From an uncultured Acidobacteriota bacterium (lineage in GTDB: Bacteria > Acidobacteriota > Thermoanaerobaculia > Gp7-AA8), in NCBI GenBank assembly GCA_937870635.1, contig CALMZP010000123.1, positions 1 through 34,157 on the forward strand: a stretch of 34,157 bases of DNA, read 5' to 3'. Position 1 is the first letter of the stretch, and each line of letters opens with the position of its first letter. Position numbers and translations under genes: made by a program. The notes under the pieces were generated by a model. It was not told the origin of the DNA and did not search any database. It worked only from the letters and a program-made list of their open reading frames with translations. Positions 1 to 6,748 of the stretch are shown piece after piece.

Positions 1-10
1 GGAGATAAAC

Positions 11-84
11 GGCGCGGGCGAGGTCGCCCGCGCTCCACCATGCCTCGCGAGAACCAGTGGAGCGCGGGCGACCTCGCCCGCGCC
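11..84. repeat. REP-like palindromic element, full copy A
   Basis: Two perfect 28-bp inverted arms (11-38 and 57-84) enclose an 18-bp spacer (39-56). Each arm is itself a hairpin built on GCGGGCGAGGTCGCCCGC and ends in CTCCAC or GTGGAG at the spacer. It lies just past the stop of the minus-strand gene at 106-633, so it may act as a 3' hairpin or terminator. Related copies are at 674-791, 6289-6340, 14440-14464 and 20003-20116. Confidence 0.85.
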
Positions 85-105
85 CTCGGTCAATGCCAGG
101 CGAAG

Positions 106-633
106 CTACGGCAGCTTCAGCACGTCGCTCGTTCCGTCCGGAAACGAGACCGTCGCCACGACCGTTTTCTCGTCGTAGGAGAGGTTCACCCGCGTGCCGT
201 CGGCCTGGCGGAGGATCTCCTGGCGGCGGCCGTCGACGGTCGTGCCGCTGCTCATGACCTTGGTGTCGGCGCTCGGTGCGTTCAGACGGCCGGAGCCGTC
301 GGGACAGCGCTCGTCCGTCGCCGTGATCCGCTCGGCATAACGGCGGACGGGCGTCGCCTCCTTCGCCGGGCACGATTGCGTGAGCACGACGCTGGTCTTG
401 AAATAGAAGCGCACACAACGTTGCGCATTCTCGCGGCGGCCGATCCTCGTTTCCGCGAGGAACGTCCATTTACAGTCGTTCGGCAACGTCCCCTCGGCGC
501 CAGCCTGGCTCGTGCTGTCGGCCGAAGCGAAGATCAGATCCTTCGGAACGAACTCTGAGCCACCGACCTTCACACCGGCGGGCGCTGGAAGAGTGACCGC
601 CGCCACGATCGCGGCTGCGATGAGCTTCTTCAT
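106..633 (-). CDS. Small secreted protein, unknown function
   Basis: 175-aa protein. The start at 633 is chosen because it opens a classical signal peptide (MKKLIAAAIVAAV, probable cleavage near APA-GVK at about residue 18-19), while the longer open frame upstream only translates the REP-like repeat. A TACACT box (643-648 on the minus strand) lies 9 bases before the ATG, so the message may have almost no leader. The mature part has four cysteines (in NDC, QRC, QSC and ERC contexts), consistent with two periplasmic disulfides, and ends in a region rich in Val, Asp and Gly. I do not recognise a family. It stands alone between two palindromic elements, with tyrS further downstream of them on the same strand. 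The gene looks real because of the signal peptide and promoter box; its role is unknown. Confidence 0.7.
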   Translation of the reverse strand: MKKLIAAAIVAAVTLPAPAGVKVGGSEFVPKDLIFASADSTSQAGAEGTLPNDCKWTFLAETRIGRRENAQRCVRFYFKTSVVLTQSCPAKEATPVRRYAERITATDERCPDGSGRLNAPSADTKVMSSGTTVDGRRQEILRQADGTRVNLSYDEKTVVATVSFPDGTSDVLKLP

Positions 634-642
634 CAGCGGCGC

Positions 643-648
643 AGTGTA
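643..648 (-). promoter_or_regulatory. -10-like box TACACT for the secreted protein gene
   Basis: On the minus strand TACACT lies 9 bases before the ATG at 633. The same TANNNT-plus-short-gap arrangement precedes the epimerase gene, the his leader, cdd and the gene at 13764-14003. No convincing -35 box is visible. Confidence 0.5.
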
Positions 649-673
649 CACGAGGGATGAGGGGCGCAAAGGG

Positions 674-791
674 CACCGCGGGCGAGGTCGCCCGCGCTCC
701 ACCATGCGTCGCGAGAGCGAGTGGAGCCGCGGGCGATCCCGCCCGCGGAAAAATCAGAATGCACCGCGGGCGAGATCGCCCGCGGCTCCAC
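674..791. repeat. REP-like palindromic element, copy B plus an extra arm
   Basis: Arm (674-702), 18-bp spacer (703-720), opposite arm (721-748), a short AT-richer gap, then a third arm (762-791). The spacer matches that of copy A at most positions (CATGCNTCGCGAGANCNA pattern), so arms plus spacer form one defined element of about 75 bp. It fills the gap between the secreted protein gene and the end of tyrS and could terminate tyrS transcription. Confidence 0.8.
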
Positions 792-794
792 TTG

Positions 795-1985
795 TCATCG
801 GAACGTGATCTTCGCGAAGCGCCGTTTGCCTACCTTGATCAGGTAGGTCCGGCCGGCAGAGGCGTCCAGCGCATGTTTGAGGTTGTCGATCTTCACCTCA
901 TCCACGAGCACGCCGCCCTGGGCGATCAGGCGCTGCGCTTCCTTGTTCGTCGGAGCCAAGCCGGCGGCGGTGATCACCTTGGTCAGCAGCTGCGGTTCCG
1001 CTGAGGACGGGAGCGACTTCTCCTCGATCTCCGTCGGCGCCTGGCGCTCGCTGAACACCTTGCGGAATTCCGCTTCGGCCGACTCCGCTGCGTCCAAGCT
1101 GTGAAAGTCCGCGATGATGTGCTTCGCGAGGCCTTTCTTCGCGTCCATCGGGTGGCCGCCCTTCAGCTTCTCGATGTCCGCCGGCAGGAGATCCGTGCAG
1201 AGGACGTAGTACTTCCACATCAGCTCATCGGAGATTGACATGATCTTCCCGAAGATCTCGCCCGGAGATTCGTTGATGCCGATGTAGTTGCCCAGCGACT
1301 TGGACATCTTCTCGACGCCATCGGTTCCTTCGAGCAGCGGCATGGTGATCACGACCTGCGGCTCGAGCTTGTACTCGCGCATCAGATCGCGGCCGACGAG
1401 AAGGTTGAACAGCTGATCGGTTCCGCCCATCTCCACGTCGCACTGCAGCGCCACGGAGTCGTACCCCTGCGCGAGCGGATAGAGAAGCTCGTGGATGGCG
1501 ATCGGCTGCCGCGCCTCGAAGCGCTTCCGGAAATCATCGCGCTCGAGCACCCGCGCCAGCGTGTACTTCGCCGCCAGCCTCACCATCCCCTCGGCACCGA
1601 GGGCGCCGAGCCATTCGGAGTTGAAGCGGATCTCGGTCTTCGCCGGATCGAGAATCTTGAAGACCTGCTTCTGATAAGTCAGCGCGTTCTCGTGCACTTC
1701 CTCTTTCGTGAGCGCCGGGCGCGTGGCTTTCTTGCCGGTCGGATCGCCGATCATCCCGGTGAAATCGCCGATCAGAAAGATCACGCGATGGCCGAGCTGC
1801 TGGAAGTGCTTCATCTTCCGGATGACCACGGTGTGGCCGAGGTGGATGTCGGGGGCGGTGGGGTCGAAGCCGACTTTGATGGTGAGCGGCTTCCCCTCTC
1901 TCTTCGAACGATCGAGCTTGGCCTTCAGATCGTTCTTCTCGATGAGGTCGACCACACCCTTGGAAAGGAGCTCGAAGTCGTTCAT
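795..1985 (-). CDS. tyrS: Tyrosyl-tRNA synthetase
   Basis: 396-aa class I aminoacyl-tRNA synthetase that charges tRNA-Tyr with tyrosine in the cytoplasm. The HIGH-type signature is HLGH (residues 48-51), after the [15 protein letters not shown] block. The GTDQLFN segment and the KMSKS loop follow at about residues 195-230. The C-terminus carries an S4-type RNA-binding domain ([19 protein letters not shown] onward). Length fits the roughly 400-residue bacterial TyrRS subgroup. The start at 1985 is chosen because MNDFELLSK opens the conserved N-terminus and its ATG overlaps the stop of the upstream epimerase gene as ATGA, implying translational coupling. The frame continues upstream, but only as antisense of the epimerase gene. 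No T-box or leader lies directly in front; expression probably depends on the epimerase promoter. Confidence 0.95.
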   Translation of the reverse strand: MNDFELLSKGVVDLIEKNDLKAKLDRSKREGKPLTIKVGFDPTAPDIHLGHTVVIRKMKHFQQLGHRVIFLIGDFTGMIGDPTGKKATRPALTKEEVHENALTYQKQVFKILDPAKTEIRFNSEWLGALGAEGMVRLAAKYTLARVLERDDFRKRFEARQPIAIHELLYPLAQGYDSVALQCDVEMGGTDQLFNLLVGRDLMREYKLEPQVVITMPLLEGTDGVEKMSKSLGNYIGINESPGEIFGKIMSISDELMWKYYVLCTDLLPADIEKLKGGHPMDAKKGLAKHIIADFHSLDAAESAEAEFRKVFSERQAPTEIEEKSLPSSAEPQLLTKVITAAGLAPTNKEAQRLIAQGGVLVDEVKIDNLKHALDASAGRTYLIKVGKRRFAKITFR

Positions 1986-2995
1986 TTCACTCCGTAGAAC
2001 TCGGTGTACCACTTCACGAATCGCTCGATGCCGGTCTCGATCGGCGTGCCGGGAGCGAAGCCGACATCGCGCGAGAGGTCTTCGACGTCCGCGTACGTGG
2101 CCGGAACGTCGCCCGCCTGCATGTCGGCGTATTCGATGACGGCCTTGCGTCCCAGCTTCTCCTGAATCAGGTCGACGAAGCGCATCAGCTCCACCGGCTC
2201 GTGGTTGCCGATGTTGTAGATGCGGTACGGCGCGTTGCTCGTCGCGGGATCGGGCTTCGCACCCGTCCACGCCGCGTTTGGCGTAGCGGTGTTATTCATG
2301 ACGCGAACGACGCCTTCGACGATGTCGTCGATGTATGTGAAGTCGCGGCGCATCTTCCCGTGATTGAAGACCGTGATCGGGTTACCTTCCACGATCGCCT
2401 TCGTGAAGAGGAACAGCGCCATGTCCGGCCGCCCCCACGGTCCGTACACCGTGAAGAATCTCAGCCCGGTGCACGGCAGCCGGTAGAGATGGCTGTACGT
2501 GTGCGCCATCAGCTCGTTGGCCTTCTTCGTCGCGGCGTAGAGGCTGAGCGGATGGTCGACGTTCTGATGAACGGAGAACGGCATGGTGGTGTTCGCCCCG
2601 TAGACCGAGCTCGAGGACGCGAAGACCAGGTGCTTTACCCCGCTGTGGCGGCAGCCTTCGAGGATATTGATGAAGCCGACGAGATTCGCATCGACGTACG
2701 CGTGCGGGTTCTGCAGCGAATAGCGGACCCCTGCCTGCGCGGCGAGATTGACCACGATGTCGAACCGCTCCTTTTCGAAAAGCTTCGCCATCCGCTCGCG
2801 CTCGGCGAGGTCGAGCTTCTCGAACCGGAAGCCGGTCTTCGGCTGGAGCCGGGCGAGACGGGCCTCTTTCAGGCGGACGTCGTAGTAGGCGTTGAGGTTG
2901 TCGAGCCCCACCACCTCGTGGCCATCTTTCAGGAGGCGCTCGGAAAGGTGAAACCCGATGAACCCGGCCGCGCCGGTGACGAGAACTTTGGACAT
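1982..2995 (-). CDS. NAD-dependent epimerase, UDP-glucuronate 4-epimerase type
   Basis: 337-aa extended short-chain dehydrogenase/reductase. The Rossmann NAD-binding motif is TGAAGFIG near residues 7-14. The catalytic Ser and YxxxK are seen as SSSSVYG and YAATKK. The stretch from [20 protein letters not shown] to [14 protein letters not shown] closely resembles UDP-glucuronate 4-epimerases (GAE/LpsL/Cap1J type), which make UDP-galacturonate for surface polysaccharides. UDP-glucose 4-epimerase is a less likely alternative. The start at 2995 is the first Met of the [13 protein letters not shown]-terminus. A TACAAT box lies 9 bases before it. The gene is first in a two-gene unit with tyrS (4-base overlap), an odd partner for a sugar epimerase. 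Its upstream side faces the his operon across a long palindrome. Confidence 0.9.
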   Translation of the reverse strand: MSKVLVTGAAGFIGFHLSERLLKDGHEVVGLDNLNAYYDVRLKEARLARLQPKTGFRFEKLDLAERERMAKLFEKERFDIVVNLAAQAGVRYSLQNPHAYVDANLVGFINILEGCRHSGVKHLVFASSSSVYGANTTMPFSVHQNVDHPLSLYAATKKANELMAHTYSHLYRLPCTGLRFFTVYGPWGRPDMALFLFTKAIVEGNPITVFNHGKMRRDFTYIDDIVEGVVRVMNNTATPNAAWTGAKPDPATSNAPYRIYNIGNHEPVELMRFVDLIQEKLGRKAVIEYADMQAGDVPATYADVEDLSRDVGFAPGTPIETGIERFVKWYTEFYGVK

Positions 2996-3004
2996 CGCGA
3001 GCGG

Positions 3005-3010
3005 ATTGTA
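3005..3010 (-). promoter_or_regulatory. -10-like box TACAAT for the epimerase-tyrS unit
   Basis: TACAAT on the minus strand matches the TATAAT consensus at 5 of 6 positions and lies 9 bases before the ATG at 2995, so the transcript would start within a few bases of the start codon. The palindrome at 3017-3088 occupies the -35 region. Confidence 0.55.
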
Positions 3011-3016
3011 TTTGAC

Positions 3017-3088
3017 CCATTTTGGATTTTGGATTTTGGATTTTGGATTGAAGCAAATCCAAAATCCAAAATCCAAAATCCAAAATGG
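3017..3088. repeat. Heptamer-array hairpin H1 (TTTTGGA type)
   Basis: Perfect 33-bp inverted repeat (3017-3049 and 3056-3088) with a 6-bp loop. Each arm is about four and a half copies of a 7-bp unit, TTTTGGA on one arm and TCCAAAA on the other. It lies between divergent transcription units, and one end directly abuts the extended -10 box of the his leader. Sister copies are at 16330-16406 and 17654-17721. Confidence 0.95.
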
Positions 3089-3097
3089 TGCTACACT
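3089..3097 (+). promoter_or_regulatory. Extended -10 box of the his operon
   Basis: TGCTACACT: a TGN extension followed by TACACT. It begins one base after the H1 palindrome and ends 7 bases before the GTG of the leader peptide, putting the predicted transcription start at about 3104. The -35 position falls inside the palindrome arm and shows no consensus box. TGCTANNNT forms also precede cdd and rel. Confidence 0.55.
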
Positions 3098-3104
3098 CCG
3101 GTCC

Positions 3105-3161
3105 GTGTTGAGCACGAGCACGTTTTCCCGGCACCACCACCACCTCCACCATCCGGTGTAG
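3105..3161 (+). CDS. hisL: Histidine-rich leader peptide of the his operon
   Basis: Short frame from GTG 3105 (or TTG 3108) to TAG 3161, giving an 18-residue peptide ending [11 protein letters not shown]. Six of seven consecutive codons are His (CAC four times, CTC, CAC, CAT). A His-codon run in a short leader in front of his genes is the hallmark of ribosome-mediated attenuation known from enterobacterial his operons. The peptide would sense charged tRNA-His. It may be translated from a leaderless or near-leaderless RNA because the -10 box ends 7 bases before the GTG. No Shine-Dalgarno sequence is visible. The same frame can be read back to about 2958 through the palindrome, but that upstream part just translates repeat. 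Confidence 0.8.
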   Translation: MLSTSTFSRHHHHLHHPV

Positions 3162-3274
3162 GGGTGCTCATCTTGTGTGCCCCGCCGAAAGGAAGGGGCG
3201 CGCCCAGCCAGCACAATCCGTAATCGCCTGAGCCAAACCTCTTCCACCTTCGCCGGGGAAGAGGTTTTCTGTTC
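3110..3274 (+). promoter_or_regulatory. his operon attenuator (alternative RNA hairpins)
   Basis: Pairing by eye gives the classic competing structures. (1) GAGCAC (3110-3115 or 3116-3121) pairs with GTGCTC (3164-3169), closing over the His codons as a possible pause hairpin. (2) GCCCC (3179-3183) pairs with GGGGC (3195-3199), with TTGTGT (3173-3178) and GCACAA (3211-3216) as an outer stem. (3) GGAAGGGG (3191-3198) can instead pair with CCTCTTCC (3238-3245), with one G-U wobble, as antiterminator. (4) The terminator stem at 3235-3267 uses that same CCTCTTCC. A ribosome stalled at the His codons would block structure 1 and favour 3. This is inference from base pairing only. Confidence 0.7.
3235..3274 (+). 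terminator. Intrinsic terminator of the his attenuator
   Basis: Perfect 11-bp stem (3235-3245 and 3257-3267) with an 11-base loop, followed by a U-rich run TTTTCTGTT. The 3' arm contains the only Shine-Dalgarno-like sequence for hisZ (GAAGAGG), and the hisZ ATG begins at 3275. Formation of the hairpin would therefore both end transcription and hide the hisZ ribosome site. Confidence 0.8.
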
Positions 3275-3916
3275 ATGGCGAGACTCAGATATCCGACGGG
3301 CGTCCGGCCCCTCCTCATCGAAGAAACGGCGCGGCGCCGCCGCGTCGAGACGCGCATCGTCTCCATCCTCGAACGCGAAGGGTTCGCCGAGGTGGTGGTG
3401 CCGATCATTGATTACGAGGAGCCGTATGTGTCGGCCGCGCACATCGATCGCAGGCAGACCTACCGGTTCGTCGACCGCGACGGCGACCTCGTCGCGATCC
3501 GCTCCGACTTCACGCCGATGGTGGCGCGTTCCATTGCGCCGGAGATCGGCCGCGTAGCGCTCCCGCTGCGCGTCTTCTACCGCGGCGACGTCGTCCGCCT
3601 CGACCCTCCCCGCCTCGGACGCCAGCGCGAGATGTTCCAGATCGGAGCCGAGATCGTCGGCGATGGCTCGCCGGCCGCGGATGAGGCTCTCCTGGCCGTC
3701 GCGACGGAAACCGTGCGCGCACTCGGCATCGAGCCGATGGTCGTCCGCGGCGAGTCGCGCGACGGCTACTACACCGGCTTCTGCTTTCACCTGTACGACT
3801 CGGCGTCGCGCGGCGTGCCGGTCGCCCGGGGCGGACGCTACGACTCTCTCTACGAACGCTTCGGCGGCGCCGCTCCGGCCGTCGGATTCACGCTCACGAT
3901 CGACGATCCGAGGTGA
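3275..3916 (+). CDS. hisZ: ATP phosphoribosyltransferase regulatory subunit, short HisZ
   Basis: 213-aa HisS-like paralogue that forms the ATP phosphoribosyltransferase complex with short-form HisG. The class II synthetase-like motifs are present: [20 protein letters not shown] and [13 protein letters not shown], then the [11 protein letters not shown] and GGRYDSL segments and the terminal AVGFTLTID. HisZ is usually about 320-400 residues. Here the segment between the ALGIEP helix and the YYTG motif is only about a dozen residues instead of roughly a hundred, so the middle of the domain is missing without a frame break. Nothing suggests a pseudogene: the frame is intact, and the next gene is a short HisG that needs a partner. 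The ATG follows GAAGAGG inside the attenuator stem. Its stop overlaps a GTG in the hisG frame. Confidence 0.85.
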   Translation: MARLRYPTGVRPLLIEETARRRRVETRIVSILEREGFAEVVVPIIDYEEPYVSAAHIDRRQTYRFVDRDGDLVAIRSDFTPMVARSIAPEIGRVALPLRVFYRGDVVRLDPPRLGRQREMFQIGAEIVGDGSPAADEALLAVATETVRALGIEPMVVRGESRDGYYTGFCFHLYDSASRGVPVARGGRYDSLYERFGGAAPAVGFTLTIDDPR

Positions 3917-3921
3917 CCTTC

Positions 3922-4536
3922 ATGCGCATCGCCATTCCCAAAGGACGACTGCAGGAGCCCGCGCTGGCGATGTTCGCCGCCGCCGGGCTGCCGGTGCCGT
4001 CGCCGGCCGAGCTAGCCACGCGGCGCCTCGTGTTCAACGGACGAGGAGTCGAGTGGATCTTCGTCAAGGACTGCGACGTGCCGGTTTACGTCGAGCACGG
4101 CGCGGCCGACGCCGGCATCGCCGGCCTCGACCAGCTGCTCGAGCATGAATCGACGGCGTCGCAGCCGGTGACGATGCCGTTCGGCGTGTGCCGGATGATG
4201 CTGATCGCCGCGCCCGACGAGCGTCCGCTGCGCAGCATCGCAACGAAGTATCCGCGGATCGCCCATCGCTATCTCGAGGAGCGGGGGCTGCGCGCGGACG
4301 TGGTAGCGCTGGGGGGATCGGTGGAGCTGGCGGCGGTGCTCGCGCTGACGACCCACGTCATCGACCTCGTCGAGACGGGAGAGACGGTGCGCATTCACAA
4401 CCTCGTGTTGCAGGACACCGTGGCGGAGATCGCGCCGCGGCTCATCGTCGGCAGGGACATCTGCAGGACCGCACCCGATCGCGTGCAGGAGCTCGTCGCG
4501 CGCGTGTCGGAAGCGGTGGAAGGGGTGATCGCATGA
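3922..4536 (+). CDS. hisG: ATP phosphoribosyltransferase, short form (HisG-S)
   Basis: 204-aa catalytic subunit for the first committed step: ATP plus PRPP gives phosphoribosyl-ATP. The N-terminus MRIAIPKGRLQEP and the later VELAAVL and ADAGIAGLDQLLE segments are typical. The protein stops at about 205 residues, lacking the C-terminal His-binding domain of long HisG, so feedback control must come from HisZ next door. ATG 3922 is chosen because GAGGTGA (3910-3916) lies 5 bases before it. GTG 3913, which overlaps the hisZ stop as GTGA, is an alternative that adds three residues. The gene ends with an ATGA overlap into hisD. Confidence 0.93.
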   Translation: MRIAIPKGRLQEPALAMFAAAGLPVPSPAELATRRLVFNGRGVEWIFVKDCDVPVYVEHGAADAGIAGLDQLLEHESTASQPVTMPFGVCRMMLIAAPDERPLRSIATKYPRIAHRYLEERGLRADVVALGGSVELAAVLALTTHVIDLVETGETVRIHNLVLQDTVAEIAPRLIVGRDICRTAPDRVQELVARVSEAVEGVIA

Positions 4537-5738
4537 ACAATTTTCTGGAGAAGCTGGAGCAGAGGCGCGCGGCGGCATCGGCGAATGCGTTTCGCGTGGC
4601 CGATGAGGTGATTGCGGGGGTGCGGGCGCATGGCGATGCGTTTGTTGCCGGGCAGATTGCGAAGTTTGATGGGGTGGAGCTTGCGGCGGAGGAGATTCTC
4701 CATACAGCCCACTCATCCGGCCTTCGGCCACCTTCTCCCCCTGTCTTCGCAGGGGGAGAAGGGCTCGTGGCGGCGATCCACCTTGCCATGGAACGCGTCG
4801 AGGCGTTTCACCTTCAGCAGATGCCTCGGGGTTACGTCTGGACCACGGCTGATACCACCATCGAGCATCGCGTGCGGCCCTTGCGGCGCGTCGGGATCTA
4901 CGTTCCGGGCGGGCGTGCGGTGTATCTCTCGACGCTGATCATGTGCGCGGTGCCGGCGCGGATCGCCGGCGTGCGGGAGATCGTCGTGGCGACGACGCCG
5001 AAAGCGGCCGCAAGACCCGAGTTCCAGTACGCCTGCTCCCTCCTCGGCGTGAACGAGATCTATCGCGCCGGCGGCGCGGCCGGCGTCGCGGCCCTGGCGC
5101 TGGGAACGGCGACGCTGCGCCGCGTCGACAAGATCGTCGGCCCCGGCAACTCGTACGTGACCGCGGCCAAGGCGCGGCTCATCGGCGAGGTCGGCATCGA
5201 CATGACCGCAGGACCGACGGAGCTGGTAGTGATCGCGGACGAGACGGGCGACGCCGATCTCATCGCCGCGGATCTCCTCGCGCAGGCCGAGCACGGGCCG
5301 GACAGCGCCGTCATCCTCCTCACTCCCAGTAAGAGTCTGGCGCGCCGCGTCGAGCAGCTGGCACCGGGCGCGTTCGTGTTCGTGGCCAGCATCGACGATG
5401 CGATCGCCTTCACGAATCGCATCGCGCCGGAACATCTCTCCATTCAGACGCGCGATCCTGACGCCGTCGCCGCGCGCACGGAGAATTGCGGGGCGATCTA
5501 CATCGGCCCCAGCTCGGCCCCCGCTGCCGGCGATTACGTCCTCGGATCCAATCACGTGCTGCCCACCGCGGGGACCGCGCGCTTCTTCTCCCCCCTCGGC
5601 GTCTACGACTTCGTGAAGCGGACGAACATCGTCACCACCGGCGCGCAGGATGCGGAAGCGATTGCGCCACTGGTCCGTGCGCTCGCGGAATTCGAAGGGC
5701 TGCCCGCGCACGGGCGGTCAGCGATGGTGCGGTCATGA
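4533..5738 (+). CDS. hisD: Histidinol dehydrogenase with an in-frame repeat insertion
   Basis: 401-aa zinc enzyme that oxidises L-histidinol to L-histidine in two NAD-dependent steps, the last of the pathway. Seen motifs: VGIYVPGG, KIVGPGNSYV, IDMTAGPTE, the zinc-binding QAEHGPDS, the catalytic APEHLSI pair, AGDYVLGSNHVLPT, and a late LPAHGRS His. Residues about 57-77 have no counterpart in the family as I know it. They are encoded by a perfect hairpin element (4731-4762 plus flank) that sits between the AAEEI helix and the VAAIHLAMERVEAFH helix. Despite this the length is below the usual 430 or so, because the region after RRVEQL is short. ATGA overlaps join it to hisG and hisC. Confidence 0.95.
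   Translation: MNNFLEKLEQRRAAASANAFRVADEVIAGVRAHGDAFVAGQIAKFDGVELAAEEILHTAHSSGLRPPSPPVFAGGEGLVAAIHLAMERVEAFHLQQMPRGYVWTTADTTIEHRVRPLRRVGIYVPGGRAVYLSTLIMCAVPARIAGVREIVVATTPKAAARPEFQYACSLLGVNEIYRAGGAAGVAALALGTATLRRVDKIVGPGNSYVTAAKARLIGEVGIDMTAGPTELVVIADETGDADLIAADLLAQAEHGPDSAVILLTPSKSLARRVEQLAPGAFVFVASIDDAIAFTNRIAPEHLSIQTRDPDAVAARTENCGAIYIGPSSAPAAGDYVLGSNHVLPTAGTARFFSPLGVYDFVKRTNIVTTGAQDAEAIAPLVRALAEFEGLPAHGRSAMVRS
4708..4763. repeat. Palindromic element inside hisD
   Basis: Perfect 13-bp stem (4731-4743 and 4750-4762) with a 6-base loop TCTTCG, preceded by CATCCGGCCTTCGGCC, itself a small hairpin. The sequence differs in style from the surrounding codons and translates as a Pro/Gly-rich loop. 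It resembles dispersed intergenic repeats of the CCTTCTCCCC type that I recall from other bacterial genomes; that resemblance is from memory. Confidence 0.75.
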
Positions 5739-6748
5739 GCCGCGCCGCAATTGCCGCGATGACGGCGTACACGCTCGAGCTCCGCGACGCTGCGATCAAG
5801 CTCAATCAGAACGAGGGGCCCGACGATCTGCCGCGCGCGTTCAAGGAGGAGCTGTTCCGGCGCGTCGTCAATCGCTCCTGGAACCGCTATCCCGATTTCG
5901 AACTGACGGAGCTGCGGTCGGCGCTTGCACGCGCGAACGGGCTGGAGCCCGATCAGATCCTCGCCGGCAACGGATCGAACGAGCTCCTCGCGGCGACCGT
6001 GGCGACATTCGTCGGGCCGGGAACGCCGGTCGTCATTCCGCGACCTACCTTCGCTCTTTACGAGAAGCTCGTGGCCATTGCGGGAGGAACGGTCGTACCG
6101 GTCGACATCGATCCGGCCACCGGCGTTCTGCCCCTCGATGCGATCGTCCGCGCGGCAGGGCCTGCGTCCGTCGTCATCGTCTGCTCGCCGAACAATCCGA
6201 CGGGCGGCGTGCTGCCGCCGGACGGAGTCGACGAACTGCTGGCCACGGGGGCGACGGTGCTGCTGGATCGGGCCTATGGCGAGTTCGATGGAGGGCGGGC
6301 GACCTCGCCCGCCGGCGCGGGCGGGATCGCCCGCGCTCCACTGATCACGTTCTCAACTTTCTCCAAGGCGTGGGGGCTGGCCGGGCTTCGCGTCGGATGG
6401 CTCGCTTCTGCCGCCGAGACCTGCCGCGAGATCCGCAAGGTCAAGCTTCCCTACAGCCTGAACATCGTCAGCGAGGCGGCGGCGATTCTCGCGCTCGAGA
6501 ATCCATGGCTGCGCGATCGGAACGTGGAACGGGTCAGGAAGGAACGCGCACGCGTGATGGATGCATTGGGCGATGCCGCCTTCCCGAGTCAGGCCAACTT
6601 CATCCTCTTCCGCGCGCGCGCGGGCCTTTTCGACGACCTGCTGGCCCGAGGGATCCTCGTCCGTGCGTACGCGGGATTCCTGCGCGTGTCGATCGGCCTG
6701 CCCGAGGAGAACGACGCATTCCTCGCCGCCATGAAGGAGCTCGCATGA
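5735..6748 (+). CDS. hisC: Histidinol-phosphate aminotransferase with a REP-like insertion
   Basis: 337-aa fold-type I PLP enzyme converting imidazole acetol phosphate and glutamate to histidinol phosphate. Motifs: KLNQNEGP N-terminus, GNGSNELL, CSPNNPTGG, LDRAYGEF, and the PLP lysine K211 in TFSKAWGLAGLRVG, followed by a C-terminal SQANFILF segment. Residues 186-203 (Gly, Arg, Ala, Pro-rich, between YGEFD and the TFSK strand) are encoded by a 52-bp REP-like palindrome (6289-6340). Homologues carry a short loop there. The catalytic core is intact, so the enzyme should work. The start at 5735 overlaps the hisD stop as ATGA, and the end overlaps hisB the same way. Confidence 0.93.
   Translation: MSRAAIAAMTAYTLELRDAAIKLNQNEGPDDLPRAFKEELFRRVVNRSWNRYPDFELTELRSALARANGLEPDQILAGNGSNELLAATVATFVGPGTPVVIPRPTFALYEKLVAIAGGTVVPVDIDPATGVLPLDAIVRAAGPASVVIVCSPNNPTGGVLPPDGVDELLATGATVLLDRAYGEFDGGRATSPAGAGGIARAPLITFSTFSKAWGLAGLRVGWLASAAETCREIRKVKLPYSLNIVSEAAAILALENPWLRDRNVERVRKERARVMDALGDAAFPSQANFILFRARAGLFDDLLARGILVRAYAGFLRVSIGLPEENDAFLAAMKELA
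6289..6340. repeat. REP-like palindromic element inside hisC
   Basis: Two REP-like arms joined head to head without the 18-bp spacer: TGGAG at 6289-6293 pairs with CTCCA at 6336-6340 and each arm holds its own GC-rich hairpin. The arm order is inverted relative to copies A and B. It is read through in frame with no stop codon. Confidence 0.8.

Noticed and set aside
2958-3161. A 67-codon frame that includes the His-rich leader.
   Set aside because: Its first two thirds translate the H1 palindrome and the antisense of the epimerase N-terminus; only the last 18 codons behave like a leader peptide.
3275-3916. Calling hisZ a pseudogene because it is short.
   Set aside because: The frame is intact with conserved motifs on both sides of the missing segment, tight coupling to hisG, and a short-form HisG that needs it.
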